Below, piece after piece: positions 51,450 to 62,744 of a stretch of DNA of 64,000 nucleotides; the stretch's first letter is position 1, and each line of letters starts with the position of its first letter. This DNA comes from Solea solea (taxonomy: Eukaryota > Chordata > Actinopteri > Pleuronectiformes > Soleidae): positions 3,934,054 to 3,998,053 of the forward strand of contig NC_081134.1 in NCBI RefSeq assembly GCF_958295425.1, read 5' to 3'. The position numbers were made by a program, and so were the translations under genes. The notes below the pieces were generated by a model. The model was given only the letters and a program-made list of their open reading frames with translations, was not told the DNA's origin and did not search any database.

Positions 51450-53705
51450 GACAAGCGTGGCATTCTGCTGGAAAATGCTGAATTAAGGGAATTTATTCAG
51501 TTTGAAAATGTGCGTATTCTGTCATGGCTGTCGAAAACGCACATGCTCAAACCTTAATGAATTTATCCTACACGCACACACACACACACAGAGCTCTTCT
51601 TCTTCTTCTTCATGGATGCCCTGTAAGTGGATTATGGGTGAAATCAAGTTAGACGATGTTGTGTCATGACAACCAAACAAGCAGACCTCTCAGCCAGAGA
51701 CACACAAGCACTTGTTTCCTGATCATGTCAGCTTCATGATACATGTGTATGCTTTGTGTGAGCAGAACACACTCCCCTGCTGTATGAGTGAGGTGCATGA
51801 CGCTGTCACATCCTGCTGCAGTCCTGATGAACCTATTTTCAGCACCTCTTCCATGTAGGGAAGTGGCCCCTGTTTGTGTGATCCTGTCGTGTTTTCCATG
51901 AACGTGCTGTGAAAAGATAATTTTTCTCTCCAAACTGAGCTCTTGTTTCTTTTTTTTTCTTCACCCTTTCGTCTGCCCATATTTTCCTCTCCCATTTTCT
52001 TTCCTGACTCGATTCCATAAGCAGCAAAGTAATGGCGGCAGGAGCAGTGTGATTGATTTTTCCATTACGACCCTCTGCGTACGCTTATTTTGAGTGGTTT
52101 ACATGGAGCGTAATTGGTACCCTGACTTTAACGTGTTGAGTGGGCGTATATTGAGCTGGGGCGGGAGAAAAAGGGGGGAACAACTGATGGAAAAGAGAGG
52201 GAGTAGTCACCACCAAAAGGGGACTGCAAAGGAGGGGAGGAAGCAAAGTGAAAAAGAGAGGAAAGGACTTGGCAAATGTGACAAAGTTACCAGTTGTTCA
52301 GCAGCAGCCAGACTGCAGCACATCTGGAACACATCAGGCCGCTGGAAAATCTTACAAAGAGTAAAGGGAGAAGGGGGCAGAGAGTGGAGGAAGAGAAAGG
52401 AGTGGTGAAAGAGAGGGGGGCCCAGTGGTGACTCACACTTCTGCTATTTCACTCCATCAATGTGTTTAAACTTTCTGTCCTCCTGCGGCCGAGGCACAGG
52501 GCTTCCCCCGTGTTCCTCCCTCTGTTACAGTCACACACACACACACACACACACACAACAGCTCCAAGTGAGTCACCCTGCAGGATTTAAAACTTTCCCT
52601 TTTTAACATTTTCCGTCTCTTTCTGTCTTCGTCTCTACTTTCACACCTCGCCACAGTTCAGTTTAGCTATCTTTTCTTTTTTTTTTCCCCCATCCCCCCC
52701 GGGCCAGTCAAAGCTGCCTCTTTAGGTGTTTAATGGGACTAATATAAACAGGCCTTTTCTTCTTGTTTATAACTGTGTGTCTGTGAACACTGGGAACACA
52801 CAGTGGAGTGCATGTGGAGCCAAGTGGGCGTCAGGGGAGAGGACGGCCAGTATGGTCTGACTGTTTCTACACTGAACAAAAACCTACTTTAACAATCTAC
52901 TAAAACATAGACTGTATATAAAAGTGGAGGTAAGCCTCGAGATGAATTTCAAACTAGTTACTGTACCTGCAACCAGACGTCGACTAGACAGAGTGTGTTT
53001 TTTTGCTAAACGAGAACATCATTTACAAAATTCACATTGTGATCTATATATTATGAAGCGCTTATTTTCAGCTTTGCAAATGTAAAAAAAAAATCACTGG
53101 TTTTCTCACTTGTATACAAAGCCAAAATATGTTTATCATAAAAAATAAGTAACTGAACTAAGAAATGAAGTGGCTTTATTCTTAAAGACTAAAGTCTCAG
53201 AATGTTGTGCAGAGTCGATGAGGCGAGAGGAGGGTCATTTTAAGAGCACGATGATAGACACACTGTGGGGTCAGTGGAGACTGTGGTGCCACACCCGTCA
53301 CTGAGGACATTGACATGGAGGAATTCCTGAGTGAATCAGCCAGCAGAGGAAAGCTGCTGAGAACATTTGTAATCTGGAGTTTGAATATGAGGCAGGAAAA
53401 ATAAAACCTTTGGGTGTTACGAGACGATTTGGCTGGATGTAAATGTGCCGAGTGTGATCACAGTGCAGTCATTATCTGTGGTTTGAAATTGTCTTTTTCG
53501 AGAATTTTTTTCTCTCTCTCCTATTCATAAAAATACAATAACAGCATTGTTTGTCTAAAATGGTATGCAGCTTGTTTGAGGAGAATGTGCAAGCTGTTGC
53601 CCTCAAGTGGTAGTGTCGTATAATTCATTTAGTCAGAGACATAACATAAAACCCTAAAGTATTGTGCTATATGGTACTTATTTTCATTGTCTTTTCTTCT
53701 TGCAG
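50675..53705 (+). other. Probable 5'UTR intron of the MYADM-like gene
   Basis: No convincing exon. It contains a (TG)n tract (51413-51442), a (CA)n tract (52528-52557) and purine-rich GGAAGAGAAAGG sequence around 52150-52410. Confidence 0.35.
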
Positions 53706-53800
53706 TTCTCTCTCTCTGAGCCATAAAGGAAGTGGCTTTGAAAAAAGGCAACAATAAATAAACATTTTAGCTTCTCTCATCACCAACTCCATCTCCCATC

Positions 53801-54682
53801 ATGGCGATAGTCCTGAAGTCCAGCCCTCTGCTGTGGACACGGTTGGCAGCCCTGATCTTCACCTGTGTGGCCTTCTCTGTGGCTGTGCATGGCGGCAGAC
53901 TCTACCACGGCACTGGAGACTTTTGCCTCTTCTGCTGGACCTTCAGCTTCGCTGGGACTCTGCTCGTCATCCTGGTGGAGCTCTTCGGCCTTCAGACCAG
54001 AGCCCCCGTGTCCTGGAAGAACTTCCCCATCACATTCGCCTGCTACGCCGCTCTGCTCTGCCTCTCGGCCTTAATCATCTTCCCCCTCTACTTCCTGAAG
54101 GGCTCCCAGGGCCCCAGTGAGGTCCGTGACTACCGCATCGTGGCAACCGTGTTCTCCTTCCTGGCTGCCGTAGCTTACATCAGTGAAGTCAGCATCAGCA
54201 AGGCACGTCCGGGCGAGGTGGCCGGCTACATGGCGACCGCCCCCGGCCTCCTGAAGGTCTGCGAGACCTTTGTGGCCTGCATCATCTTTGTCTTCATCAC
54301 TGACCCCGTGTTGTACGACCGCCACGACGCACTCAAGTACTGCATGGCCGTGTACTGCATCTGCTTCATCCTGTCGGCCGCCATCATCCTGCTCTGCATA
54401 GGTGAATGCACAGGTTGCCTCCCCTTCCCGTTTGCCCGCTTCCTGTCCTCCTACGCCATGCTGGCAGTGATCCTCTACCTGTCAGCGACCATCATCTGGC
54501 CCATCTTTAACTTTGACCCGAAGAATGGTGGCATTAATAAGCGGCCGTACACGTGTGCCAATGCCATGGGGCTGTGCGTGTGGGATAAGCTCATGGCGGT
54601 GGCCGTGCTCTCCGGTGTCAACTTCATCCTCTACTTGATTGATCTGATCTACTCCACCCGCCTGGTGTTTATCAGTGCTTGA
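53801..54682 (+). CDS. Myeloid-associated differentiation marker-like (MYADM family) protein, 293 aa
   Basis: Intronless coding region for a multi-pass membrane protein with two MARVEL-type halves. MYADM proteins sit in lipid-raft-rich membrane and influence Rac1 targeting, cell spreading and junctions. Eight hydrophobic segments are visible, in the order [114 protein letters not shown] and [20 protein letters not shown]. The second half carries the family motif [18 protein letters not shown]. The ATG at 53801 has a good context (CCATCATGG), and the ORF begins within the exon whose acceptor is at 53705. Codons are strongly C/G-ending, unlike the AT-rich surroundings. Human MYADM is 322 aa. 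Fish have several MYADM-like paralogues, so I give no symbol. Confidence 0.9.
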   Translation: MAIVLKSSPLLWTRLAALIFTCVAFSVAVHGGRLYHGTGDFCLFCWTFSFAGTLLVILVELFGLQTRAPVSWKNFPITFACYAALLCLSALIIFPLYFLKGSQGPSEVRDYRIVATVFSFLAAVAYISEVSISKARPGEVAGYMATAPGLLKVCETFVACIIFVFITDPVLYDRHDALKYCMAVYCICFILSAAIILLCIGECTGCLPFPFARFLSSYAMLAVILYLSATIIWPIFNFDPKNGGINKRPYTCANAMGLCVWDKLMAVAVLSGVNFILYLIDLIYSTRLVFISA

Positions 54683-56055
54683 GGGGAGAGAAAGCATGTA
54701 AGGCCAGCAGTAGGCTCCAAATAAAACTGAATTTGGCTTCTTTTGTTTGTTTGTTTTTTTTAAAAAAAAAGGCTGTCAAAACTATTTTACATACAATGTT
54801 GTGAGCGAGTGCTTGAAATTTGCTCTGAAAATAAAAATGAACGGTTGTCAGATAAACAAAATCAAGGCAGTCTGTGTCACCAAACCTTAGCCAAATTTGA
54901 TTTTGTGTGAAATATACTGCCAGTCTTAGGAGCTTTAAAGAGAGGAAATGGGAGGAAGAGGTTGAGGTCAATGGCTATGTTTACATGTACAGCGCAATAT
55001 CCCCTTAAATTACAGAGGCCTTCTGTTTGTGTGTGTGTGGGAGCATGTAACTGTCAAACATTGATTCCAGTGACCTGAATAGACTCAAATATGTCAGACC
55101 TGAATGTGCTGATATCACACAAGATACAAAAAATACCTTTATATACATATACATTATATTATGGCTTATCATTGCCTGTGGTGTATTGTTTGTGACGTGT
55201 GGAAGCTATAGACCAAAGATACAAACAAGTAAACAATCAAAAATATACTATGTGCATGTAAACATAGTCTGTGATGAGACCTGATGACAAAACCAAAGAC
55301 AAAGATGGTTTATTGTTGTTGATTTTTTTTTAAAATTCGTTTCCTTTATTTTGTGCAAAATGTATGCACGTCATCTGGTTTTGATTTGATTTGAGTTATA
55401 ATAAGTTAAAGTTGAACAGCTGTACGGAGCCAGGAGAATATTTAAATTCACAATTGGAAATCTAATTAAGACTTTTAAGGAAGTTCAACTTAGTTTCATT
55501 GAAATAATTAAACTGTTTGCTGCAGTTTGGGTCGTCGCCTTTACTTTTTTCTTTTTTTTTCACAGCTCCGGTGTTTTTTGAGACTTGAAGTAGTGATTTT
55601 AAGACGGTTTACATGATATTAAGATGAATGCTAGGCTAGCTTATCGCTCCTGTAATGACATATGTATATCTGTATCTGCAAGCTACAATCCTACGGCCAG
55701 AATATGTATACCGTGTAACCCTATGTGGAAAATTGTGGATTTAAAAACCCAATTAAGGCGGCTGAAAGTGCACTTAATATTCATATTTTCTATGTGTTTA
55801 TAGTCGTGTGCGTCTCCAACATCAAAGCATCTGTAAACTCACACTTCTTAAACTGACAAAATGTTGATTGGGTTTAGTGTTGCTGTAAAAACAAAGGCGA
55901 AAAAAACACCTTTCCATTTACGTTGTTGTATTCTCAAACGTTTTATTTTATTTTATTTTATTTTATTTCACTGTTCTTGTTTCATGTTAGCTCGCCACAT
56001 CAGTGTTATAGGGAAAGATAATCCAGAGTTTCAATAAAACCACATGGTAAACAGA
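54683..56055 (+). other. 3'UTR of the MYADM-like gene
   Basis: Starts after TGA at 54680-54682. AATAAA-type signals occur at about 54719 (CAAATAAAAC) and at 56033-56038 (TCAATAAAACC), and the latter is followed by GT-rich sequence (TTTGTGTGTGTTTGTG), as expected downstream of a cleavage site. A (TTTTA)n run lies at 55941-55968. Confidence 0.55.
56033..56038 (+). terminator. Candidate polyadenylation signal of the MYADM-like gene
   Basis: AATAAA followed 20-30 nt later by a GT-rich element (GTTTGTGTGTGTTTGTG). Confidence 0.5.
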
Positions 56056-57364
56056 TGTTTGTGTGTGTTTGTGTTTTTTTTTAAATAATTCCGTTTGATA
56101 AAACATTCTTAAATCATATCTTTTTTAGTCAAAAGAGTCCATGTCGCCTTGCACACCATTGATAAAAGGGGCATCATTTATAGGTGAGGAAACCAGGTGA
56201 ATATCATGGCCTCATTTTCTACAGACCAAAAAAACTAATATACTCAAGGAAACAAAAACAGGAGAATCTGCAGGCAGAACCGTTTTACAATCTGACTATA
56301 AATCTATAAAAAGGTCACCTCCCATTCATATTTCTCATTCTAAATCAATATGACTGAGAATGTAGACCGTATGTCTGCTGACCTTTCACATGATGCTCTT
56401 ATTGTAATGTGATCATATCCCATATAAAGGGTTACATAACTAGAGTGGCCCTGAGAGTCCAAACACACACAGCAACATTATCAAAAATGACTGCGTTTCA
56501 AAACCACACGTCAACTGTTCCAGAAAGCACAACTTTTACATTTTGAACTGTATTTTCTTCACCTTTATTGTGTTCTCATGTTTGTGACAAATATGTATTT
56601 GCAAACATCTAAACAGGATAAACAAGTTTATTTTGTACACACATACAGTAATATTTACAGAAAAACTACATTGTGCTTGTTCTAACTGCTCCACTGCCAG
56701 CCATTATTAGTGCTCACAGTTAGTATAAGTGTGTGTTGCCCTCAACCGATTGGCAAACAAAAACAGTGTAAAAAAAAGCTGGTCGTAGCAACGCTGATCG
56801 TGTTGAAGATACCACTGAGGGTAAAAGTCACTGCTTTTATTTTCTAGACACAGAACCACTTTGTAAATGTCAAACACAGACACTAAAACTTTACAGCACC
56901 TGTGGGCTGTGACATCAGACAGAAGATAAGTGGAAAGTACCCTTCATTTATTTATAAATGTATTAAAATTAGTTTAAGATGATCATTTTTAACTCATAGT
57001 AAATGACAGGGCCGGCCCAAACCTTTATAGGGCCCTAAGCAGAATTTGATTTGGCACCCCTCCCACCACCTCAGAATAGCCAGTGTTTGACAATTATTAT
57101 TGATACAAATGTCACAAGATAAATTGCATTCATTATAGTCGCGTTATTTACACCAAACCAGTGTCACTTTTGTTTTGTTACATTTAAACTTAGAGGGCAG
57201 TAAAATCACAAATTTGAAACACTACATGTGATGATTCTGAACTGGAATTAAACAAGCAAACCAGTTTGTTTTTTATAACTTGTGCACATGAGCAAATAAC
57301 TGGACACTATTTACATCTCTAAACCTATTTAAAGATATCTAGATTTCTTGAATATGTCGAAATG

Positions 57365-57430
57365 TGTGTGTCCCTGTGATGGACTGGCGATCTGTCCAGG
57401 GTGTGACCCCCACCTATCACCCTATGTGGG
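57365..57430 (+). repeat. Dispersed repeat with GATGGACTGG core, copy 3 (fragment)
   Basis: GTGATGGACTGGCGATCTGT then CCAGGGTGTGACCCCCACC, the central part of the family at 27790 and 62230. Confidence 0.75.
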
Positions 57431-59074
57431 GCCCCAAAGCAGCTGCTCAGTTTGCTTATGCTTTGGACCAGCTCTGGTAAACTAAATCTGCTCCATGCAC
57501 ATGGTTTACAGTATCCTCCACTGTTTACTTTATCTCTCACCACATTTTTCTATTTTCCACACCTGTTTTCCCCACGAAAAACCCAGTGTGGTTCGGATCA
57601 ACCTCACATGTTTCACCACTGCAGGGGACACAGTGTGACACAGTCGGCTATTCAGTCACCTATAAATCTCTGACCAGGCTTGGACTCCCACCTCTGACAC
57701 AATGACACAGTGACATGTCACAAAGTTTGTTTTGTTTATGTAAAGGGTTGTATCCTCACTCTGGCATAGGAATGTGGCTCCTGTAGCCACTACAGCAGAT
57801 TATTGTATTAATTAAAAGTTTGCTAAATTCACTGCCTTTTTTTTGTCATTATTAATCAATAATTCAATGATAATCTTTCATTTTGTAAATCTTGTAAAGT
57901 ACAATATGACATTAAGACTCTCAGTTATGGCCAATATAAATCACAATTATTTTGATTAATATTTATGATCAATGATTAATAACTGGGACAAGTTATCTCA
58001 ACTCTAATTTTATGTTATGGCAGTTTTTTATTCTTGTGTGTTTTTAACTGTTTTTTCATGCTTTGAATTATGTTTCATAAATGTGTTTTTATAAGATGTG
58101 TTTTTAATGCTGTGTGTCTGTAATGCTTGTATTTTGTAAAGCACTTTGGTCACCTGTGGGTGGTAACATTAAATGACTCAATGAATCAATTCCTCATTTT
58201 TTCTCAATAATAATTTAAGCTTTGCCACGGTTACTGTTACAAAGAGCAGGGAGTGGTCGTCTTCCTCTTTTTCAGCCACCTAATCTTGGCCCTCCCACGA
58301 TGACCCATAAAAAGAACAGAGGTTTTAAGTTCATCAGCGCAACAATAGCTCGATACAATCTCAAATGAAAGACGTCACAGAGAAGCTGCACGGTGTTCCC
58401 ACTCTCACAACGGATGTGTTGTACAGTGTGGATCAACAGGCACTTGAGTGACAATACAAAACATAAAACTGGTGACAAAAGACTCACAGATGTGCCGAGC
58501 ATTTGTCAGCCAAACATTCCTTCACTGCTTCCTCATCTAGTCCCCAGAAACAGCTTGTAGCTGCAGTCTGCTTGGCCCCCGAGTCTGATTTCTTCCCTCT
58601 TCTTTCTCCAAGTCGTCACAGTCAATGACAAACAGCTGTGCAAGCTGTTTGTGAACAACTTGTTAAGTAATGTTGCCGCATTGCTTTCTTAATAGTCTCA
58701 CTAAAGTTCAACACTCTGGTGACCCTTTGACCTCACACTGAAGCGTGAATGTGTTGTAATTGGCTGAACTTGAAGCGGAAACTGTCGAGGAAGCCAAAAA
58801 CGGATTTGAGGTGAGATGAAGAGCTTTGATAATTATTAACTTTAGCTGCTTTACTTAAACGGGGACATGCAAAAACAAATAATGCAAACTCAAAATTCCC
58901 AGGAAACAATCCTCGTAATTAAATTTATTTGAATGTTTGGTATAAGTTAGTATACAGAGAAAACAAGAAGAGCAATTGCCTAAAGACCTGAGATGAGAGG
59001 GGCCTTCAGAGAAAGGACCAAAGTGGTCTGCAACAATGATTTTGTGAGAATCCTTACATTTGTCTATGTACTAT

Positions 59075-59115
59075 TAGATTAGACTTCATTGATCCCACAC
59101 TGGGGAAATTCACTT
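59075..59115 (+). repeat. LINE-like 3' tail fragment
   Basis: GACTTCATTGATCCCACACT then GGGGAAATTCAC, the widespread teleost 'TTTATTGATCCC...GGGGAAATTC' LINE tail, followed by GTTAGGGTTAG. Confidence 0.55.
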
Positions 59116-60221
59116 GTTACTAGGGTTAGGGTTAGTCACTAGGTAATCCTGTATTGTTTTGATTATGTATTTTTGTAGAGAAGTCAGTGAGGGGTTTTTG
59201 GTTTGTTTATTTCATGGTTAGTGTGACTGCCTGAGAGATAGGTCCGCTTTTGGTTTGTCGATTTCATTTGGTTTGGCACAAACCCTTGATCCTACCCTCA
59301 TCCACCTTTGTTTGTCTTGTTTTGTGAAAATACCTTAAAATAATCACTTGAGTTACTTGCACCTGCACCCCTGGCTCTCTCCTTTCTTTGGTTGCCCTGT
59401 GTTGCCATCTCACGCGTAGGAGATGTAACAAGCAGCAACGAAATGTGCAAACTTGTCCAAAATAGTACAGAACAAGCAATAATACAATAATGTAAGATAA
59501 ATGTAAAATATAAATGGCCTCAACAACAACAGCAACAAAAATCAAGATCAGTACAAAGAAATCACATGCCACAATTTGATGAAAAAATGTTGTTTAAAGG
59601 AACAAAAAATAGAGAAAGTAAAGAAATATATAGGTTTTTATTAAGGATACTTAAGTTGAAGGCACGTTTCTGAAGAAACTATAACGTTTTGTAACTGTCC
59701 GTTATGGGCATGTGAGTGTCAGTGTCACTGTTACAGCCACACAGTAGCTTTATGTGTCAAACCGAACACAGCAGTGAGCCACATTAACTATAGCTATACT
59801 TATCCAGTCTCATGGGACTGTGGCTTTACGTTATGTGAGGGTCTTTATATAATGAGGGTTGTTTTTTCCCCCATTAAGGTTCCATTCAGCAGCTGTTGTA
59901 TGCATGTGTATGTGTGTGTGTCAGACAGGCTGTCTCACACAACTCACCTCCTGATGTTTGAGTTTATGTCTCCCCCTGGTGAACGTCTGAGTGATTTCAT
60001 GTGTGTAGAAGCAAGACATGATGTTGCAACGGAAGAAACAACTGTGATTCTTGAATTTGGGTTTGAAAAGGTGTATTAAACAGTAGCTATCTTTTTTTTT
60101 TTTTTTAGAAAAGAAGCAAAAACACATAACTCATAGCACATAGCATTTATTTAGCATGGTCGTATTAAAATAATAAGGCAGCCATCTCAGGAGGAGTTAC
60201 AAAAAGATAAGAAAGATTAAC

Positions 60222-60270
<49 letters not shown>
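60222..60270. repeat. (TAA)n microsatellite
   Basis: About sixteen TAA units ending in GATAATATTATT. Confidence 0.95.
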
Positions 60271-60272
<2 letters not shown>

Positions 60273-60739
60273 TAATATTATTAAAGCTGCAAGCATCCAT
60301 TCTTTCCTCTGCAACAATCGGATTACACCCCACTCCTGAAGTTTCGAGCAGAGCGGTCAATGTATGGCAAAGTTATAGGGTACTTCCTGTTTTAGATGAG
60401 GTACTTCCTGTGTGGAGGTCATGACTTGGCGACGTGTTCAGGAAAAACGGCTTGTTTCCCAGTCTCATGTCAAGGTGACCTTGCTTGTCTATTCATAGGC
60501 TGAGAAGCAACGCAGTTAATAACGGCACAGATAATAATATCTCAGCGTTGAATGAAGAAAGTCAATGGAAACAATCAAGTCCTGAGCAATTCTGTCATAA
60601 TTCAAGTATTAGGAAAAATGGTGAGAGTTTGAGGACATTCGTGTCAGTGTTTTATTCCAAATCCAACACACACAAAACAGTTACATTCAGCTCTGCTGTC
60701 GCTGTACTTTGGTCAGGAGTTGTTTGTAAAATGACTTTT

Positions 60740-60890
60740 ACCACAGGGGTATTGTGGAGCAGCTGGCTGTCCTCTAATAAGGGGATAGTTGTTCGATCCC
60801 CAGTCTGTCTGTTGGACAACACACTGAACCCCAATGCCACTGGAGCTTTGAGTGAATCTGGCAATAAATCTAATGTCATTGGATGACGTG
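60740..60890 (+). repeat. tRNA-derived SINE-like fragment
   Basis: AGTTGTTCGATCCCCAGTCT contains a pol III B box (GTTCGATCC). GACAACACACTGAACCCC and GCCACTGGAGCTTTGAGTGA follow, the tail of a common teleost SINE with the phrase ACACTGAACCCC. Confidence 0.55.
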
Positions 60891-62202
60891 AGCTGTACTG
60901 TAAATCATTTTTGTGTGGTCTTTAATACCATAAAAGTGCAGTGTAAACCAGAAAAACAAAAGTAGGAGCTGGCGCTGGAAAAGTCTGTGTCACGGTGGAG
61001 TTACGGCTCCAGGTTCCAACGATAAGCTCATCTTTTAAGACGTTAAGAGCGCTTCACCAACTCTATCCATTCCATCGCTTTACGACTTTTCTCTCTCAAG
61101 CTCCCAACATTCCCATTTATGGTGGCGTTGAACCATATAGATCCATAAAACTGTCAAGAAAACATATAACGCCACTTTAGCGTCTTTTTTGTTAGGTTGG
61201 CTCATTTTTATTGCCCTCTGTGTTTTGGGAATGATGGAGGTCTTTTGTCTATTATGTCTTGTAGCCACACTCCTCACGTGAAGGAGGTCCAAACAGAAGA
61301 GAGTCAGACCTGTGAAGTCTTAACAGCAGAAAGAGTAATATCTCAAACAGCTGCTGATTTAGGACAGTGTACGTGGTCCTGGTCCTGGCTTCCCCCAGGT
61401 GGCACTGTTCTTCAGTTGCAGACCTTCTCTTCCTTTTAGAGGATTTAACAAACTGTTGCTCACACAAACCTGTCAAACAGCTTTAACAGTCACATCAATA
61501 GTCCGCAAGGTTTAAATTAACAGAGGAATTCTTTCGTCTCAACACTGCTACAGAAGTCAAACCTCCTGTAACATATTGGCCTCTTTAATATCTTTCCTCA
61601 AAACATTTTTAGATCTTTTTTTTTTGTCTTGCAACATGGGATCCTGAAACCAAGAAATGAATGGAAATGCATATAAACAGTAGTATGGCGACTAAGTCCA
61701 GTACTGTGGCGCTACAGGCTGCTGATTATTTGCGTGTAGGTATTGTTTTTACCTGCGCTCAGCTATAAATCATGACCAGATTCTTCCTTAGTATCTGAAA
61801 TGATATCGGCTATTCATCTTTCTGTTTCCATTAAACAAATCAAAATGAAACTTAAACCCGAGCACAGTAGAAAACTGTTTGCCCCTTTCAATCAGCAACA
61901 CCTGAGTATAACGACAGGTGACCTCAAATAAACCAGCATGACCCCGGGCCAAATTATTTTCAGGGGGCGGAGCACGTATTTGCCCCTCCCACATTGGGGT
62001 GACTGATGCTGTCACAAAATGTTGTGGGTTTTGGGGCATGCTTAGACCCTCAAAACCACCCGTCTTTGTGCGCTTGGACCCTAATAAGATGTTCTTTCAA
62101 AATAAAAGAGTTTGCTTTGATAAAAAACAATCAATAGTTCACAATAAAAAAAAAAATTTGATGCAACATTCATCTATATATAAATAAACACATGAAATTA
62201 AT

Positions 62203-62222
62203 GGGGGGGGGGGGGGGGGGGG
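62203..62222 (+). repeat. Poly-G tract (20 G)
   Basis: Twenty consecutive G with no interruption, directly before a GATGGACTGG-family copy. It could form a G-quadruplex; the length may also be a sequencing artefact. Confidence 0.85.
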
Positions 62223-62229
62223 TGGATGT

Positions 62230-62411
62230 GACCTTAGATGTGTGTGTGTGAGAGTGAATGGTTGTTTGTCTCTGTGTGGTGGAATAGTGATGTGTCCATG
62301 GTGTACCCTGCCTTTCATCCTATATCAGCTGGAATTGGCTCCAGTGGACCCTCAACCCTCATGTGGAGGATGAAGCAGTACTCAATGAATGAATGAATGA
62401 ATGAATGAATG
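62230..62411 (+). repeat. Dispersed repeat with GATGGACTGG-type core, copy 4, with (AATG)n tail
   Basis: GTGAATGGTTGTTTGTCTCT, ATGGTGTACCCTGCC, CAGCTGGAATTGGCTCCAG, then a terminal (AATG)n at 62384-62411. Same layout as copy 1. Confidence 0.8.
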
Positions 62412-62531
62412 GTCCAAAAGCACTTCATATTGTATAGCTCACATAACAATATAGTTTTCTATTGGTTTTTAATCCCATATTCACCTTGTATGATGAGTGT
62501 TACACACGAGAGAAAACACAACCCCAAACAT

Positions 62532-62537
62532 TTTATT
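62532..62537 (-). terminator. Candidate polyadenylation signal of the right-edge gene
   Basis: AATAAA on the minus strand about 210 nt past the stop codon at 62745. Confidence 0.5.
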
Positions 62538-62744
62538 GTATAATTTATATTGAAAACATGTTAAAAACATTAGTTTCCCTTTTATAAAACCATAACCATT
62601 ACTTGTGGTCATAATTACAACAGTGTCCTGGTAATTTGAAATTTCCCTGACAACTATCACATGTAAGTGGAGCGAACGAGTGCAGAGGAGGTTTAAACTG
62701 ACGCTGCATTAAGAACAGATGCATGATCGGCTGCTGCCCTGAGC

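Larger units (their letters stand above)
56056..62520. other. Gene-poor spacer
   Basis: No exon chain recognised on either strand. It holds repeat relics: a GATGGACTGG-family fragment (57365-57430), GGGCCGGCCC-type repeat sequence near 57005, a LINE-like tail (59075-59115), a SINE-like B box (60740-60890), microsatellites and a poly-G tract. Confidence 0.5.

Noticed and set aside
52094..52408. 104-aa plus-strand open frame rich in Gly, Lys and Glu
   Set aside because: Product of purine-rich simple sequence, with no similarity I recognise.
53833..54325. Alternative frames overlapping the MYADM-like coding exon on both strands
   Set aside because: Shadows of a GC-rich coding exon. The 293-aa frame has clear transmembrane segments and family motifs.
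60740..60890. Possible tRNA gene from the GTTCGATCC box
   Set aside because: No acceptor stem or anticodon arm could be formed. It fits a SINE fragment better.
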